Shown here piece after piece: positions 1 to 12,714 of a stretch of 64,000 nucleotides of DNA. The stretch comes from Venturia oleaginea. Lineage: Eukaryota > Ascomycota > Dothideomycetes > Venturiales > Venturiaceae. The position numbers and the translations under genes are program-made. The stretch lies in contig JABMLP010000014.1 in NCBI GenBank assembly GCA_013176395.1, forward strand, positions 372,001 through 436,000, read 5' to 3'. Numbering within the stretch: position 1 is the first letter of the stretch; each line of letters begins with the position of its first letter. The notes beneath the pieces were generated by a model. The model ran no database searches, was not told the origin of the DNA, and was given only the letters and a program-made list of their open reading frames with translations.

Positions 1-2460
1 TCTTGCACCGGGGCCCACACTTGCGGCAAATGCAATGTTGAAGGGGTAGTGAAGCAGGACAAGGCACGAACGTGTTTCAGCTTGGAGGACCCCGCCTAAA
101 GGCTGCTAATTTTTCGAGGCACCAAGGCAAGCGACGCCCTTTTGGAGCCTTTTTTTCGTGGCTTTTTTCATTAGCGGCCACGCTATTGGCTCTATTTTGC
201 AGCAGGCACCCCCTGAAAACGCAGCGGCTCGGAGGGAGACGCCCAGATTCGTCTCGAGAACGCGCACTCCAAGAAACTAATTCCTCATCTCACAATTGGC
301 ATCCAGCAACGATGGGAAAGCTGCGGCATCCGCAGAGAATCCCGTGGAATAATAAAAGGCAAATAACTCGAACAAGTCAGGCACTCCAAAGCTTTACCAC
401 CTAAATCCAGCATCAAAGCCATCAAGCTGTCCGGCCGTACAAGTTATCCGTCCAGGCACTCCCACCTCTCGCTGGAATGCCAGAACAGCCCAGCACTCGG
501 CGGGTTCGTCCACAACATTACGTGTTTCGCGGCCCTCAAATCAGCCGCAACCACGAAACACTTTCGTCCAAAACAATTCGGAATCACGCTCACCAACGCG
601 TCTGAATAACAGGCCATTGCTATGATGAAAAGCAAATGGAAACGCGCCACAAATGTACGTATGAGCGATGGGAAGATGGAGGTGGCGTGCGAATCGATAC
701 TGATACATCCTCTTCGCGCTTACCGTCTCAGCACAAAAGGAAGTGTCAAGAGCCGTGCCAAGGACGACATCTTGTTGGCTATTGCCTCTGGTTCTGTGGA
801 GAGGTTCCATAAATGCTGGAGTACTCCTTCGGCCGGTGGTAATTTCTTTCCATGGCCTCACAAGTTTTGGTTGGCTGTTACCCGCCTTTCGTGACGTCGA
901 GCGCGACGAAGTGGGTGGAGATGTTGACGACTGCGACTTAATCCTCGAATCTTTGCAGTTGTAGATTTATATCCATCAATTCGGTTTCGGATGTTAAGCA
1001 GTCCAGAGCGACGCCTCGATGGCAACCAATTTTCACATTGCGCTTTCGATGTGTCTCTCAAACTTGACATCTCCTATGGATTATAATATTCCTTCACCAG
1101 CAGGTTTGAAGTCTCTTGTATGCTGCTATTCCAGGGCCAGGTATACATACAACAGCAGGTCCTGCTTATATCTCCTTGCTCCACCATCATCTTCCATCAC
1201 ACTCGACTCCAAACATCTTGGACATCTCGGTTAGACATTTTCCTTTCCTTGCTGGAAGATCTACGAGGCCCAGGTCTTACTCCAAAGATTACGGGATCGC
1301 CACGAGGAACCAGGCATATCAACGAGATCTCGAATGCCAAGCAATCTAAAAATTGCCAAACTACCCCTTGCGAAGATCCACGGCAGCAAGCGAAGCCCTT
1401 AGGAATTTGTCCAGGATCGACGATGTTTCTGAGCAAACGTGGCGGTTTCTGTGCGCTCTGTGTCACTGTCACTAACTATTCGGTCTTCTCATGACGTTGG
1501 GGAGAGACAGTATCACCCACCAATGTTTGCTGTCGAGAGCAATGTATAGGAACAACGAGTTTGACAAATGCGATCTCTACAGCAAAAGGAAATATACTAA
1601 CCCAGGTCAGTCCAAAGTCATTTCCACAGCCAAGCATCGAATTCATGACATTCTTCATGTAGAAGCGAAGAGCCGCTTTCAAAACCCATGTCTTGCAAAA
1701 CTAAACACGGATCGCATGCCTCTATCTGCCTGAGCTTCTGCAGACGAGTCCGCAGGCATGTCGCGCATCATCTACGATCTGGAGTCTGGACCTTCGAGAA
1801 CAATTCTTCATGAAGCAGCCCTACGTAGTTCACACGACCGCTCAATATGCGCAGTCCTCGTCGTCGCGCAGCACATTCTATCAACCATCGCTTCCAACAC
1901 ACTCTTCAGGCTTTCCCACTGTATCTCGACCCAACACGGAAAGTAAGCAAGATGAATAGAGATTTAGTTCACGACCAGATGAGCTACGCTTGATTCACCC
2001 AAACTCAAATAGGGAAAGAGGAGCCGTACCCGGAATCCATCTCTCACGGACACAATGGCGCACATACTCCGTACCAGCCCAATCGACCCGCTATCGAGGC
2101 TGAGCACTCAACCCTGTTGCAACTCAGCCTCTGGAAAAATTCGAAAGGACATGGTGGCTCTGATCTCAACTGACTCGTATGTCACTCTCTATCTCCTGTA
2201 TTTGTATTTGTGATGTGTCGTTCTAGACGAGTTGACCGATCTACTCTTTCCAGACGCGGAACTCGATGAAAATACCAGATTTGAACTGTACTTTATTTTC
2301 CCACTTTCCTCTTTTAAGCCTTGACTTTTTGAAGTACAACAATGGCAATTGGATTCTGATTCTTACAGCCCATCTTTCATCCTCTGAATGCTTTCACAGC
2401 TATCAAAATAGATCCCACCATCATCGCAACCTTCTTCGATTTTCGCCGAACAGGAGGACA
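1..2460. other. No supportable gene
   Basis: Short open frames exist on both strands, but none has a recognisable domain or a consistent exon structure, and they overlap in conflicting frames. I see no transposon ends or tRNA-like folds here. I treat it as intergenic or decayed sequence. Confidence 0.5.
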
Positions 2461-2660
2461 TCGCTTTTGCGGCCACGCATTGTAACTTAGTTTCTTGGCA
2501 AAGCGGGATCTAGCGGAGTTTAACTATAAATAGTAAGTACTAGGCTTTGATGGGCCCTGACAAGACTTTAGCCCGGCCTTAGCGGGTGACTATTACTTGA
2601 ATAGGATTAGCGGGACCTTTTGCCAAGAAACTAAGCCACACTGCGTGGCCGCAAAAGCGA
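2461..2660. repeat. MITE-like element with long terminal inverted repeats
   Basis: The left end starts TCGCTTTTGCGGCCACGC and continues to about 2506. The right end, about 2612-2660, is its near-perfect reverse complement, with both arms also carrying CTTAGTTTCTTGGCAAA. The arms are about 47 bp with a few mismatches and enclose about 100 bp of non-coding sequence. This architecture fits a miniature inverted-repeat transposable element of a DNA transposon. I cannot assign the superfamily because no clear target duplication is visible. Confidence 0.7.
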
Positions 2661-3528
2661 TACACCTTCCATCATAGTAAGCCATCTCAATCGTCAAAGA
2701 TATACAAGAATCCTCTTCCAACAAGCTAAAGCTCAACTACGTACGTGAAATCCATCCGCAACGTCCGTTCACAAATAACTTTAATCATCAAGAACGGCCG
2801 AACATGATTGCTATTACTCGTCTCCCCTCTTCTTCCAGTCTTCGAGTGAGGTAATGGTATCTGACATACTTGAACCTAATCGGTTTTTCCCTCCCAGAAC
2901 TACTTGAAGCAATCCCATCGGCACTCAAGTCCATCATCACACTTCTTCGCTATCAATTCCATACCACCCCATCCATCTATCAACTCAATATCAACCCCTT
3001 TAACCAAAGGTCCTCTTCACGTAATTCTTACTCGATGAGAAGTTGTCGCAGTTCACGAAGGGGAGTTACTCACTATATACATCTCCAGCCCAATTTGAGT
3101 CCAGAAATACATCGCGCATTTAGACAATGTATCGATACATCGAAGCCGGCTACATACCGCCATGGCAGGAAGCCTACAAACCAGAAATACCTTAAACATG
3201 TCCTTTCTGCAGAGTTTTCTCCTGAAGTTGCTCACATTGATTTCACTTTCTCCACACTGTATTAGATCAACATGCTCTTTCTATTGACGTCGACTTTTAC
3301 AGATATGATATCTCATCATCTTCGCGGTTACATGTATGAGAACAGTCGATTTTGATTTTTAGTCAATCGTACGTTGTATGACATGAGATGTCTGTCAAAG
3401 TTCGTCTTTCTTCATGGACAGATAAATGGGCGCGGGATTTTGAAAAATGGTCTGGACGAATGATGGATTGATGGCCGCTCCATCAGAAGAGGGCTGATGC
3501 TGCGCGGGAGAAACTCAAGGCGTCCAGC
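2661..3528. other. No supportable gene
   Basis: A plus-strand open frame of 131 codons (2870-3265) lies here, but its composition is low-complexity and it shows no family signature. Nothing else stands out. It is probably intergenic sequence downstream of DCC1. Confidence 0.4.
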
Positions 3529-4721
3529 TCAAGTCCTCCCCTTCTTGAACTTCTCATGCCACTTCCTCGCTTTCGTCGGAGCTTTGTCAGCTGCTTGTTG
3601 TTCAACGGCTTTCGGAGGAGCAGATAGTCGCATGTCAGGTTTCAGTCTGATGGTGGATGGGCTGGGTTGAGTACACAGATCCTATTTTCCGTCAGCATGT
3701 ACATAAACCAAGCCATAGTCTTTTCGCAAACCTGAATCAAATCCAGCTTCGCGAGGTCTCTCCAGTTTTCAAGTAGATTATTTCGCCATGATTCAAGGAA
3801 ATGGTTGACGGGGATTACTTGATCTGGGCGCGTCTGCGTTTCTAAAAGTAGGGATGCGACCCAGATTGTACATTTGTTTGAGTCGATGGAGCACCCTAAG
3901 ATATGTTAGTACATTATCCTCGGATGCAAGATGTTTGAATTCTTGGTATACACACATTTCGAGTTGCCTCCATCCTTCACGGCATTGCGTGCTAAGATGG
4001 CATCGAGGAGAGCTCGTGGGAATTCGCTATCCTTTGTCGCTTTCCAAAGGTCATCGACCAGAAATTTGCTGTTGAGAGGAACGTCTTCTGCCACGGATGC
4101 GGAGACGATTGCTTTCCATACATCTAATAGACTGGCTGCGGTCGGTCTGAAGCAATTGCCATCTTTAGAGAAGGCGCATAGCTGTGTCCAGCCTTGTTCA
4201 ATCTCGAGGAATGAGAGTGGGATGTCATTGCACACAGCAGAAAGACTGCGATATGCCGGTCCTGCGAAGACGGCAGCGAAGGAATCGGGACTCGAATATA
4301 GGGGAAGAAGCTTTCTCAAGTAAGGTATAGCTGATTCCTTCAACGTATAGAGCTCCAAAGTGGCAGTGCACGAAGCAATGGCGCGAACTCCATCCTTGGG
4401 TATATCGTCCTCGGCGGAAGCGCGGAGGAGGGCCGAGTGGGCGACGAAGAGGGTATTTGAGGTGTGGACCTGACGGATCGGAAAGGACTTTGAATCTGTA
4501 CAGATAACGGCGTTGGACTCGTCTGATTCAGATTTGAGGGAGAGGCTGCAGTGATAGATTCAGCTCTGCACGGTGGTAGAAATGGTCAAGGCCGATACTC
4601 ACATGGGAGGATTTGGCGACGTGAGGATAGCAAGGAGTTCGTCTGGTAGTTCTAGTAGGCTGAAATTGTTGAAGTCGCTGGCGATAGAGAATGGAACTCG
4701 GCCGTCGTCTTGAGTTGGCAT
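3529..4721 (-). CDS. DCC1: Sister chromatid cohesion protein Dcc1
   Basis: Dcc1 belongs to the Ctf18-Dcc1-Ctf8 alternative clamp loader, a nuclear complex that acts on PCNA during replication and supports cohesion. I read four exons: 4721..4603, 4545..3956, 3895..3732 and 3681..3529. They have consensus splice sites and sum to exactly 341 codons plus stop. Family-like segments are an N-terminal LLELPDELLAIL, the stretch ICTDSKSFPIRQVHTSNTLF, LYTLKESAIPYLRKLLPLYS in the middle, and a C-terminal winged-helix part with NHFLESWRNNL. The tail is basic. An in-frame ATG six codons upstream (4739) is an alternative start. The gene is divergent from the RhoGEF gene. The call rests on sequence resemblance to fungal Dcc1 as I remember it. 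Confidence 0.8.
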
Positions 4722-5212
4722 GATGAAAGTCACTAGCATTAGGCTGAAAAGAGGAAATGATTATATTTTGCCATGATGGATGAGTAATGCATAGAGGGAT
4801 TTCACGCGATTCGTGGGACGCGTTTGTTTACGTACAGGGCTCTCAGCTAGGTGTAGCACAAATGCGACCATTATCCTACCAGAGCACGCACAGCCTCCAG
4901 CCGTGCTCGGTGAACCTTACTCAACACTGGGATTAGGGTTCCATACTGTCGCTCGTTTAATTCTCAGCTGCAGTTTGTCTCGCACCGCAGATATTCACAA
5001 GCTAGGTCCATCCTGACGGACGATTCAGCTTGTTTACCTGATATTTCTCTCAATAGACACAAACTACTAGCACTCACTCATTCCATCGCGACTTCTCCAA
5101 CACCAACGCTCGTTACTTCAAAGCGATACCTTATGGACTTTGTCGACCAAATCCTTCCCCCATGTCACTCCACATAATCCAACATTCATAATCGCCATCC
5201 AATCATCGAACA
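4722..5212. promoter_or_regulatory. Shared divergent promoter region of DCC1 and the RhoGEF gene
   Basis: About 490 bp separate the two start codons, which point away from each other, so both promoters must lie here. I see no clear TATA box or named factor site. The tract just before the RhoGEF start is C- and A-rich, as is usual for fungal leaders. Confidence 0.45.
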
Positions 5213-8200
5213 ATGGTCGTCGTCGTCCCGTCTCCCCCCGCCATCTCGCCCGACGTGGTATCGCTATTCTACGTCGTCGACGAGCTACTTGCACGCTCTC
5301 CTGTACTTATCTTCTATGGACCTTCTGCGACACATACCGCCGCTGCCAACAACTCCCGCATACAAGCACACATCTTCTCTCCCGCCGGTCTGCAGTCATA
5401 TCCTCGCCTCACTATTTCCCCCAGCTCACCTCTATACGCCGCCGTCAACTGTTTACCTAGGGAAGAGCAAGGAGATGAAATATGTCGTGGCCTGGCCTTC
5501 AGTCTGTACAAGTACTTCGCCGAGCTACCAGCTCCAGTCAAGCAGGCATGGGAGAATCAGCCGACCGCCTTGGGAAGTTTGCGCTCGGCACCTACACTTT
5601 TCAGCGAGCACCACGCTGCTATATTGGCAACCGGCATGGTCAAGGTCGAGAATGTCGCAGAGGTTATCCAGGACATACGGCGAGCCCTCGCTGAGCAGTC
5701 GGTGTCATGGTTAGACATGGATGTTGTGCTGCCTCCTGGTTCCATGCACGAAATGAACATGGGCACTCGCGACTCCTTTTTACCTGACCTCTCGGACGAA
5801 GAACTCGACAACCAGCGATTTGGCGCATATGCCCCTCTTGTCAAACTTTTTGGAGAACCAGCCTTCTTGCCGACTTCCAGACTACGACGAAGACCATCGA
5901 AGCCCACAGCGCTAAATCGAAGCACAAGGTTTACAAAGAAGAGCAAGGAGAAGATCAGACAAGAATTGAATGAACTTCTTTCCACCGAAGAGAATTATGT
6001 CGACAAATTGTATGATTTGGTTCACGGCGTGGCCGAGGATTTTCGCGAGAAGGCACGCACGAAGCGCGAATCAAGTGCGAGCCCCGATGAGAAGACGCTC
6101 CAAGGCCTGTTCCCGTCTAGCCTCGACGAAATACTTCAGATCAATTCGGATTTCTTGGAGGCTCTCAAGAAGGTTGTCGAGGAAACACAAGAGTCTGCTA
6201 TCAACGACCTCGAATCCACCCCAGAAGAAGGCGCAGCCCTCCCAATTCCTCCAACTCGGACTGATGCGACTGGCGCACTGGCTGTGGCTACATGTTTGAG
6301 GAGCTGGTTCCCTAAGTTTTCAAACTGCTATACAGACTACACCAAGGCCCATTCGCAGATGTCGGCACATTTGCGCCGCTTTATGAACACGCAATCTAGC
6401 TTTTCGAAGCGCATGCAGGAAACTGGGGAACAGCGCTTGATGTCTATGTTAATTGAGCCTGTTCAGAGATTGCCACGCTACAACCTGTACATTGACAGCA
6501 TTTTGAAGCAATTGCCAGCTGGCCACCCAGCGCTAAACAGCCTTCTCAAAGTTCGCGATACCATCACCAATATATGTTCACATGATGCTCATATTGTCCA
6601 GCCGTCTCAGATGCTGGAAACCCTGCAATCTCTCGTGACGTCGTGGCCTCCGACCTTCCAACCTCGTGGACGGCTGGTTTCTGCCTATGATGTTGTTGAG
6701 CTACCTCCACCGTATCGAAAAGATGCGCACGGCTCCAGGACAATTTTTGGTGTGATCCTTCTATTCACCGACTTCCTTGTTGTGCTACGCAAGGGCTCCA
6801 AACAGGCGACATCAGCTCGTGGGTTGATGGCTCAGCTAGACGGGACTGATATCACCATCACGGATTCGAAATCGGGCGATCTCGTTTTCCGCCAGGCATT
6901 AGAATTAAGCAGTTTCGACTTGACCGAGATGGATGGTGGAAGGTTGCTTCAACTCGTCCCACTTCAAGAAGCTAGACAACCCACGGGCCCTCGTAGACCT
7001 GGGTCTTCAAGGCCCGGATCTTTGACGGGAGAATCTGCTGTGCAAGTTTTCCTACCTACAGGAGCTGTTGAAGGCAAAGCTTCCCGTGTCATCGAAGAAC
7101 TAGTGCGCGCACGCGTAGAGGGCCGCTTCTGTGAAACAGAACGAGAGAGCCACAAATGGGAGGTCCGCTCTGCAACATCGACGGACCTGAACATATTCCT
7201 CGCCATGTTTGAGCAGAGCCAAGGTGAGAAACGAGAAGGTCGCGGTCCGCCTGCGAAGATTCGAATTGTGGTAGACCCTGCCAAAGGCGCGGATGTGATT
7301 CGGGTAGGAAGGCATGGTGTAGAAGTTGCAGCTACCCTCAATCTTGTCGGCGATGGCTTCTACCGTCTTGAGATGGAAGGTATCAACGACTTCAGCTCAC
7401 GCGATAATTTGACCGCAGGGGAGTTCCTTCCTGTGCTGACGAAGCGACGTAAGTACTCGACTTGCATTAACATGTGGATGTCGATTCGCTAATGACTTCC
7501 AGTGAACAACCTCCTCCAGATGCGCTGTCAAATCCGAAACCCGGCCTTGGCGGCCATCTTGTTATTGCGCAATCAACATATTCTTCAGACTCTGAGGATC
7601 ATCACTGAAGACGTTGGCAGCAGAGGCGATGTTGTGACCAAAGAACGGGCTTCCAGGCCGCATTCTCCCGTGAAAATGCTCACGAATCTTTTCAATCAGT
7701 CAGTGTCTCGAGATAATGGCAGTCTTCGACGAAAAAACACGCCCTGCACGTTCTTGGACGAAATTCCTCCTCTGCATCACCACAAAGCCAACACTTCGAA
7801 GACATCTCTGGAATCATTTGGCTCCGGCAGTATAGCACTTGATGCTACCCCAGAATTGGTCCACGCTGCTGCGGATGCTCTGTCCAGGTTGGAGGAGACA
7901 TTGGCTAGTTATGTACTAGGTTTGCATCACCGGAAGGGAAACATTGTAGGCAAAGTGCTGCGGTCTCGACAATTCGCCGATGAGCTTGCTGTCAACGAGC
8001 TCTACAATGCGCTACTTGAAGACCCATCGAATTTCGAGATTATGGGCCAGTCACCAGTTGATGTCCTGTTCGCGGCCTTTGAGAAGTTCATCAAGATTGC
8101 GTGGTTCGACAAAATCGGACCCATCATATCGCCAGCCACTTGGAGTGCCATACAGTCCAAGCTTGACAGTGTACATCCAGGAGACTTTGAAGAATTCTTC

Positions 8201-9832
8201 CGCAATTGCTTTGGAGAACTGTCGCCTCAGAACCAGCGTGCCCTCAAAGCTTGTGTCAAACTGCTTGAAGATCTCCTCGGCGGCACGAGCAACGATGGTG
8301 ATCGGGGTGTAATGACTGCAAGCTTTGCTGAGGTACTTGCTCCGGAAGGTCACACTCATGAGTTTGTGTCCGTCCTTGATCGTTTGGTAGAAGATGTTCA
8401 GGCACTGCTGTGTGAGCCAACGCCCAACGCCACGCCTCACGGTTCAATCAGTGATGGGAGCCGGACGCGTGCTACCAACACAGGCTCGCTGACTTCCAAC
8501 ACCTCCTTACGCAAGAAATTTGGTCTTGGAGGTCTTACTAGGAAAGGTAGCAAGGTGGAGGAGTCCGAAAAACCTGATCTGGGTTCCTCTGTGTGGAGAG
8601 CTCTCAGTAAGTCCAAGCATGGTGTGGATGAAAAAGCAGCAAGCTTGTCGAGGGCTTCAGCTGCTCAGCTCCAGCGTGCCAATTCTACCGATGCTGTTGC
8701 TCGGCTGTCTCCGAAACGACCCAACTCTCGTGATCGACCTACTGTACTAGGGGCCTTTGCCTTCGAAAACTCGCCTCTGGCTTCCATTGTAGAAACCACG
8801 CCATCGGTTGGACCGCCACGCAAGAAACGACGTAGTTCGCTATCTGACCTCCGTCCACTTCCAACTTCAGTTGCTAACACACCCACATTCAATACACCAC
8901 GTAGGGGCCACCCCGACAGCATAAGGGTCAGCGAATCCCCGCACACTCCGTCGCCTGTCAAGAAATCTTTCATACCGCAACCGAGCTCCAACACCAATAC
9001 GCCGACGCGGCGAGAAGATTCTCCCATTCGTGTTGTTCCGCCGAGACCATTGAGTATTGGCAAGAACCACCTCGGCTCTAGCAGAGCTGATGAAGTGACC
9101 ATTACCGCCAACTCGCCTCGACCGCGACCGCGACCGCGGACGCGCAAAGTCAGTCAGAGTGTTTCTAATATTCCCATGATGAAGTCATCACTTGGCCCAG
9201 GTGGGCTTACCGAGAGGCCCATTTCCGGCAATGTACGCAAATTACCATCTGGCACTGGCTTTAGCGATAAGCCTAGTCTTGGTGCAGCGTTCAGTCCCTC
9301 GAGTCCGGCGAAGAGATTGCGCATGCAGAGCCCGCAGAAACTGAGGGAGAGATTGCAAAGTGAGCAGCGTACTATGGAGCGAGAAGACGTAGCACTGCAA
9401 GCGGAACTCGGCAAGATTGGGTTCGAGATGAGGGCGCTGCAGCGTGGAGCTTCTTCTGCAGAATCAGAAGCCATTGCCTCTCTCGAAGCCAAGATTCAGA
9501 GCATAACATCTAGCCACGCGTGTCTTGTTTCGACCTTGACATCGCGCATCGACTCTCTCACCAACGATCTTTCGGCCACGCTGCAGATTTCGGAATCGAG
9601 GGTGAAGAAGTTGGATGAGTTGTACAGGGAGGCCAATGCGGAGAACGAGGCTCTATATGCACGGTTCAATGATGAGATTCAGAAGGTGGTGAAGAATGTT
9701 CGGGTCGGCCAAGGTGAAGCGGAGGTGAGGAGTAGGATGAAGGGTGCCGAAGAGGAGAGTGCACGGTTGAGAAAGGAGAATTCGAGGTTAAAGAGGGAGG
9801 TGGCTGGGTTGAGGGCGCAGATGAGGGACTAG
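5213..9832 (+). CDS. Large Rho guanine nucleotide exchange factor (DH domain) with RhoGAP-like region
   Basis: The product should activate Rho-type GTPases in polarity or cytokinesis. Two exons, 5213..7448 and 7503..9832, are joined by a 54-bp intron with GTAAGT and CCAG borders. The protein has 1521 residues. A Dbl-homology domain occupies roughly residues 245-480. It begins at RQELNELLSTEENYVDKLY and includes the late helix segment EPVQRLPRYNLYIDSILKQL. A PH-like region follows (about 485-720). Residues about 860-1010 resemble a degenerate RhoGAP helical fold (FADELAVNELYNALLEDPSN), without a clear arginine finger. A Ser/Pro-rich basic stretch follows, and the last 170 residues are coiled coil. 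The first ATG opens directly into a conserved-looking N-terminus. DH assignment is firm; the GAP-like part is inference. Confidence 0.85.
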
Positions 9833-10772
9833 GCTGGCTTGTATCTGGATATCTTTGGGTCTGGGGCGTATAGGATATGGAGCGAGGTGTTCTGGGATTG
9901 AAAAGAACGAAGAGCGAGGTATAGCTCTGGCTCCTTGTATGGGTAAGGATAAAGGTACCTCTTGTATGTTGTATTAAATAGTTGGAAGGCTGGTTGGGAG
10001 TTTGGGGAAGGAGGGTGGGATGGGGATGAAGTTATGATATGAACACGATGACCACTTTATGCAGCCGCATGAAGCGGACATAAAAGTATGTAGCATTGTT
10101 AGCCAGCAGCGGCATTATTGACAGAATCAGGAGAGACATAGAGATGGTCATCGCAAGGCGTCGAATCCCTGGACTGCTTGTGTTTCTCTCTAGACTCTCT
10201 CCTCTCACGACTGTGACTTTGGGGGACAAGATAGTCTCTCGTTTTCTGACGTAACTTTACTTGTGGACGTTGGCTCGAAACGGTCAAGGGGGGTTTTGGT
10301 CAGATATTAAACGACTGTACCATCATCTCCTTTCCACTTTATCATCGCTGTTCTCGTTAATATCTTTCTTGGTTTTGCTATTTTTATGCGAAGGTTTAGT
10401 GCTCCCTTCTTTCTTGGCTCGCTGTCGTCGTTATTGTCGTCGTTGTTATTGTCGTCATTATTATTGTCGTCGTCTCCCTATTTATCCTCTATCCTTGTTC
10501 GATTTCCATGTGCTTCAGTAGCCATGGTATATATCTACTACCATCGAACCAGGTCCGAAGGCGGTTGATGCGTGGAGTCTGGGAAATGGCATTGTTGTGG
10601 TTGGTCTGGTGTATGTTTTTGTAGAGGAAAAGAGATAGGGAGGGAAGGTAGGAGGTGAGTAAAGTTTTCTAGAAGACGTACTACCTTAAGTATTAATATT
10701 CAGTTAATAGCATCTATAGAACCGTAAAGTAAGAAACCAGAGAGGCCTTGAAGCTCCAACATAAACCCAATC
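9833..10772. other. Intergenic region with TCG/TTA-type microsatellite
   Basis: No gene is visible. Around 10410-10480 the plus strand carries a short-period repeat of GTCGTCGTTATT-like units, which creates spurious open frames in several phases. The sequence after 9832 is probably the 3' UTR of the RhoGEF gene. Confidence 0.5.
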
Positions 10773-11547
10773 CTACAAAATAAAAAAAAGAGCAATTACC
10801 CCCTCAAGAATCAACACCCGAAGACTCCAACTCCCCAATGTATTCTCCCTACCAGCAGGATACATATCCAAAAACGCCACTTCGGCATCAAACGACCACA
10901 CAAACACAAGAACACCCTCTAAAAACCCCATAAGCGGAATTGAATACCGCGTCGGCATATGATAATAAGCACGCAACACTTCCAAAGCAATCCTACTATC
11001 CCTCGCCAAGAATTCCAGGCCAGCATACAATTGTGGTAGTTCCGGAAGGGAGGTGGCGACGACATAAGTATCGATAAATAATTTCTTTGCCATCCACGTG
11101 AAAAGGGTGGATAGTATTAAAGCACCGGCTTTGAGAATACTGATGGATGTCATGATGATGTGGATTATTGTGCAGATGGCCCAGAAGGAGGTTAGAAGGT
11201 TTGCCCACTTTGTGGCTGTCCGGGCGAATGTGACGTCTCTCAGGTAGGATCGTGCTCGGGATGTAGCCTTGTGCCAATAGCTTCTTCTGAACCATTGTCG
11301 GCGACAGAGTGGACATAGAGGGCGAGATGGGAGTGATTGGTTTATTTGCTCGGTTACGCAGGCTTTGCCCATTACTTGGGCACAGCATAGGAGTCGGATT
11401 GGTGGGCCTTCGCAGGTGAAGTCTGGATCTGTTTCGGAGGATTCTAAGGCTCCTCGGCAGATGATGCAGACCTCGCCGTCGGGTGCACATGGTGCAAGGG
11501 ATGAAAAAAAATTCGGATTGAGAGTTGAAGGTTGTGAAGTTGGACAT
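10773..11547 (-). pseudogene. Small multi-pass membrane protein with RING-like Cys cluster, frameshifted start
   Basis: The open frame 10773-11372 extends upstream without a stop to a Cys-rich module. The module has CIICRGAL, then LLCCAQVMGKACVTEQI, then CPLCRR. This is a RING-like arrangement that could bind zinc and an E2 enzyme. Three or four hydrophobic segments follow (WAICTIIHIIMTSISILKAG; a final LRVLILEGVIALFFIL). The nearest ATG (11547) reads in a different frame. A run of eight T on the coding strand, near 11503-11510, would restore continuity if it were seven. So either a homopolymer frameshift or an unrecognised 5' exon exists. The gene is a tandem paralogue of the next one. Function is unknown; a membrane E3 ligase is a guess. 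Confidence 0.55.
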
Positions 11548-11812
11548 AATCTGTGTTTTGCTAGCTTGTGGGGATCATGGACGTAGGCGACTTACATCGC
11601 CGATAGTAAAGGGTCTGATAATAAAAGGTTATCTTGTTATGATGATTGCGAGATTTATCGTACTATGAGAGGGGAGAGAGTAGCATTTAAGAGCGCCGAA
11701 AGTATCCGAAGAGTATAACGAAAAAAAGCAGAATGAGCAAGGAATTTTTGAAATAAAGACTCACTTGATTGAACAATACGTACCTTCACAGGGTCTCCAT
11801 TTGCCCGTTGTT

Positions 11813-12469
11813 CTAAGTAGACATCATGCGCTCGCCTTTCGAAGCCTGTGAAGCAATTTGCCACAAATGACAAAGAATCACTACCTGAACGACTCCCATC
11901 AATGGAATCGAGAACACAGGAGGAAGTTCGACATACGTTTCCACAATGTGAAAGACGATGCCTCCGTTATGTCGCAGCAAACGTCTCTGCAGGCGTTCAT
12001 CGATTAGAGCACAGAGCGCAAACAACAGTACGACTTCTAGCCCTGGACACAAAGCCGACCATAATATTCCTGATATTTGCTGGCAAGATATCGGGGTTTC
12101 GTCATCCACTGAAGTGACGAAGCACACCAGTATGATCACGTACAAAACGCAGGAAGTGACTAGGACGAACTCCTCCCACCGTCTTCGCCAGCAAATTCTC
12201 GAGGTATCGTGGTACCAGAACTCATAGCATAAAACGCATCTAGGATCGGCGCGATGTTGCATATATTGAAGAAGACAGTACTTGCCAAGGATGAGATTAC
12301 AGCATGGCAATTCGATTGGGAGACCTTCGCATAAGAGCGCTGGATCTAGAGATATTGAACCGTTTAGCTCTCCGTGGCAAAGGTGACATCGATCAGCCTT
12401 TAAAGAGTGGCATTTGTCAAGGGCTGCTATAAAGCTAGACCGTGAGGGTCTTGATGTGTAATGCGACAT
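11813..12469 (-). CDS. Small multi-pass membrane protein with RING-like Cys cluster
   Basis: Single exon, 218 residues. The N-terminal module reads CHLCHGEL, then ALLCEGLPIELPCCNLILGK with a further Cys, then CVLC. This matches the neighbouring paralogue in spacing (CxxC, CEGxPIxLxCC, GKxC, CxLC). Hydrophobic segments follow (FVLVTSCVLYVIILVCFVTS; ALCPGLEVVLLFALCALI), then VFSIPLMGVVQVVIL, which parallels YSIPLMGFLEGVLV in the paralogue. The topology suggests a cytosolic zinc module anchored in a membrane. No family name comes to mind. An E3-ligase role would follow from the RING-like pattern, but the metal-ligand set is not canonical. Confidence 0.65.
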   Translation of the reverse strand: MSHYTSRPSRSSFIAALDKCHSLKADRCHLCHGELNGSISLDPALLCEGLPIELPCCNLILGKYCLLQYMQHRADPRCVLCYEFWYHDTSRICWRRRWEEFVLVTSCVLYVIILVCFVTSVDDETPISCQQISGILWSALCPGLEVVLLFALCALIDERLQRRLLRHNGGIVFHIVETYVELPPVFSIPLMGVVQVVILCHLWQIASQASKGERMMST

Positions 12470-12714
12470 GGTGATGCTCGAAATATGTGAGCACTACTGT
12501 TTTAATCCTAAAAGATGTTTTGGGATATTTGAACATAACTGTCGTGGGTGTCTTTCTGCAAGAAATTAGCCGTGGGAGAAGATGATCATATTGCTGATTA
12601 TCTTCTGTTTGCCTTGCTCTTTTTCAATACTATGACTCCATAGTCTTCCAACAAAACAAGAGATGTGAATCTGGATATAGCTGTTTGTCAGTGCCTTGAT
12701 CTTTGACACCCGAT

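Noticed and set aside
8665..9147. Minus-strand frame of 160 codons opposite the RhoGEF C-terminal half
   Set aside because: Antisense shadow over a Ser/Pro-rich coding region; composition mirrors the sense codons.
10261..10568. Plus-strand Leu/Ser/Cys/Tyr-rich frames
   Set aside because: They arise from the TCG/TTA microsatellite, with the same peptide pattern repeated in different phases.
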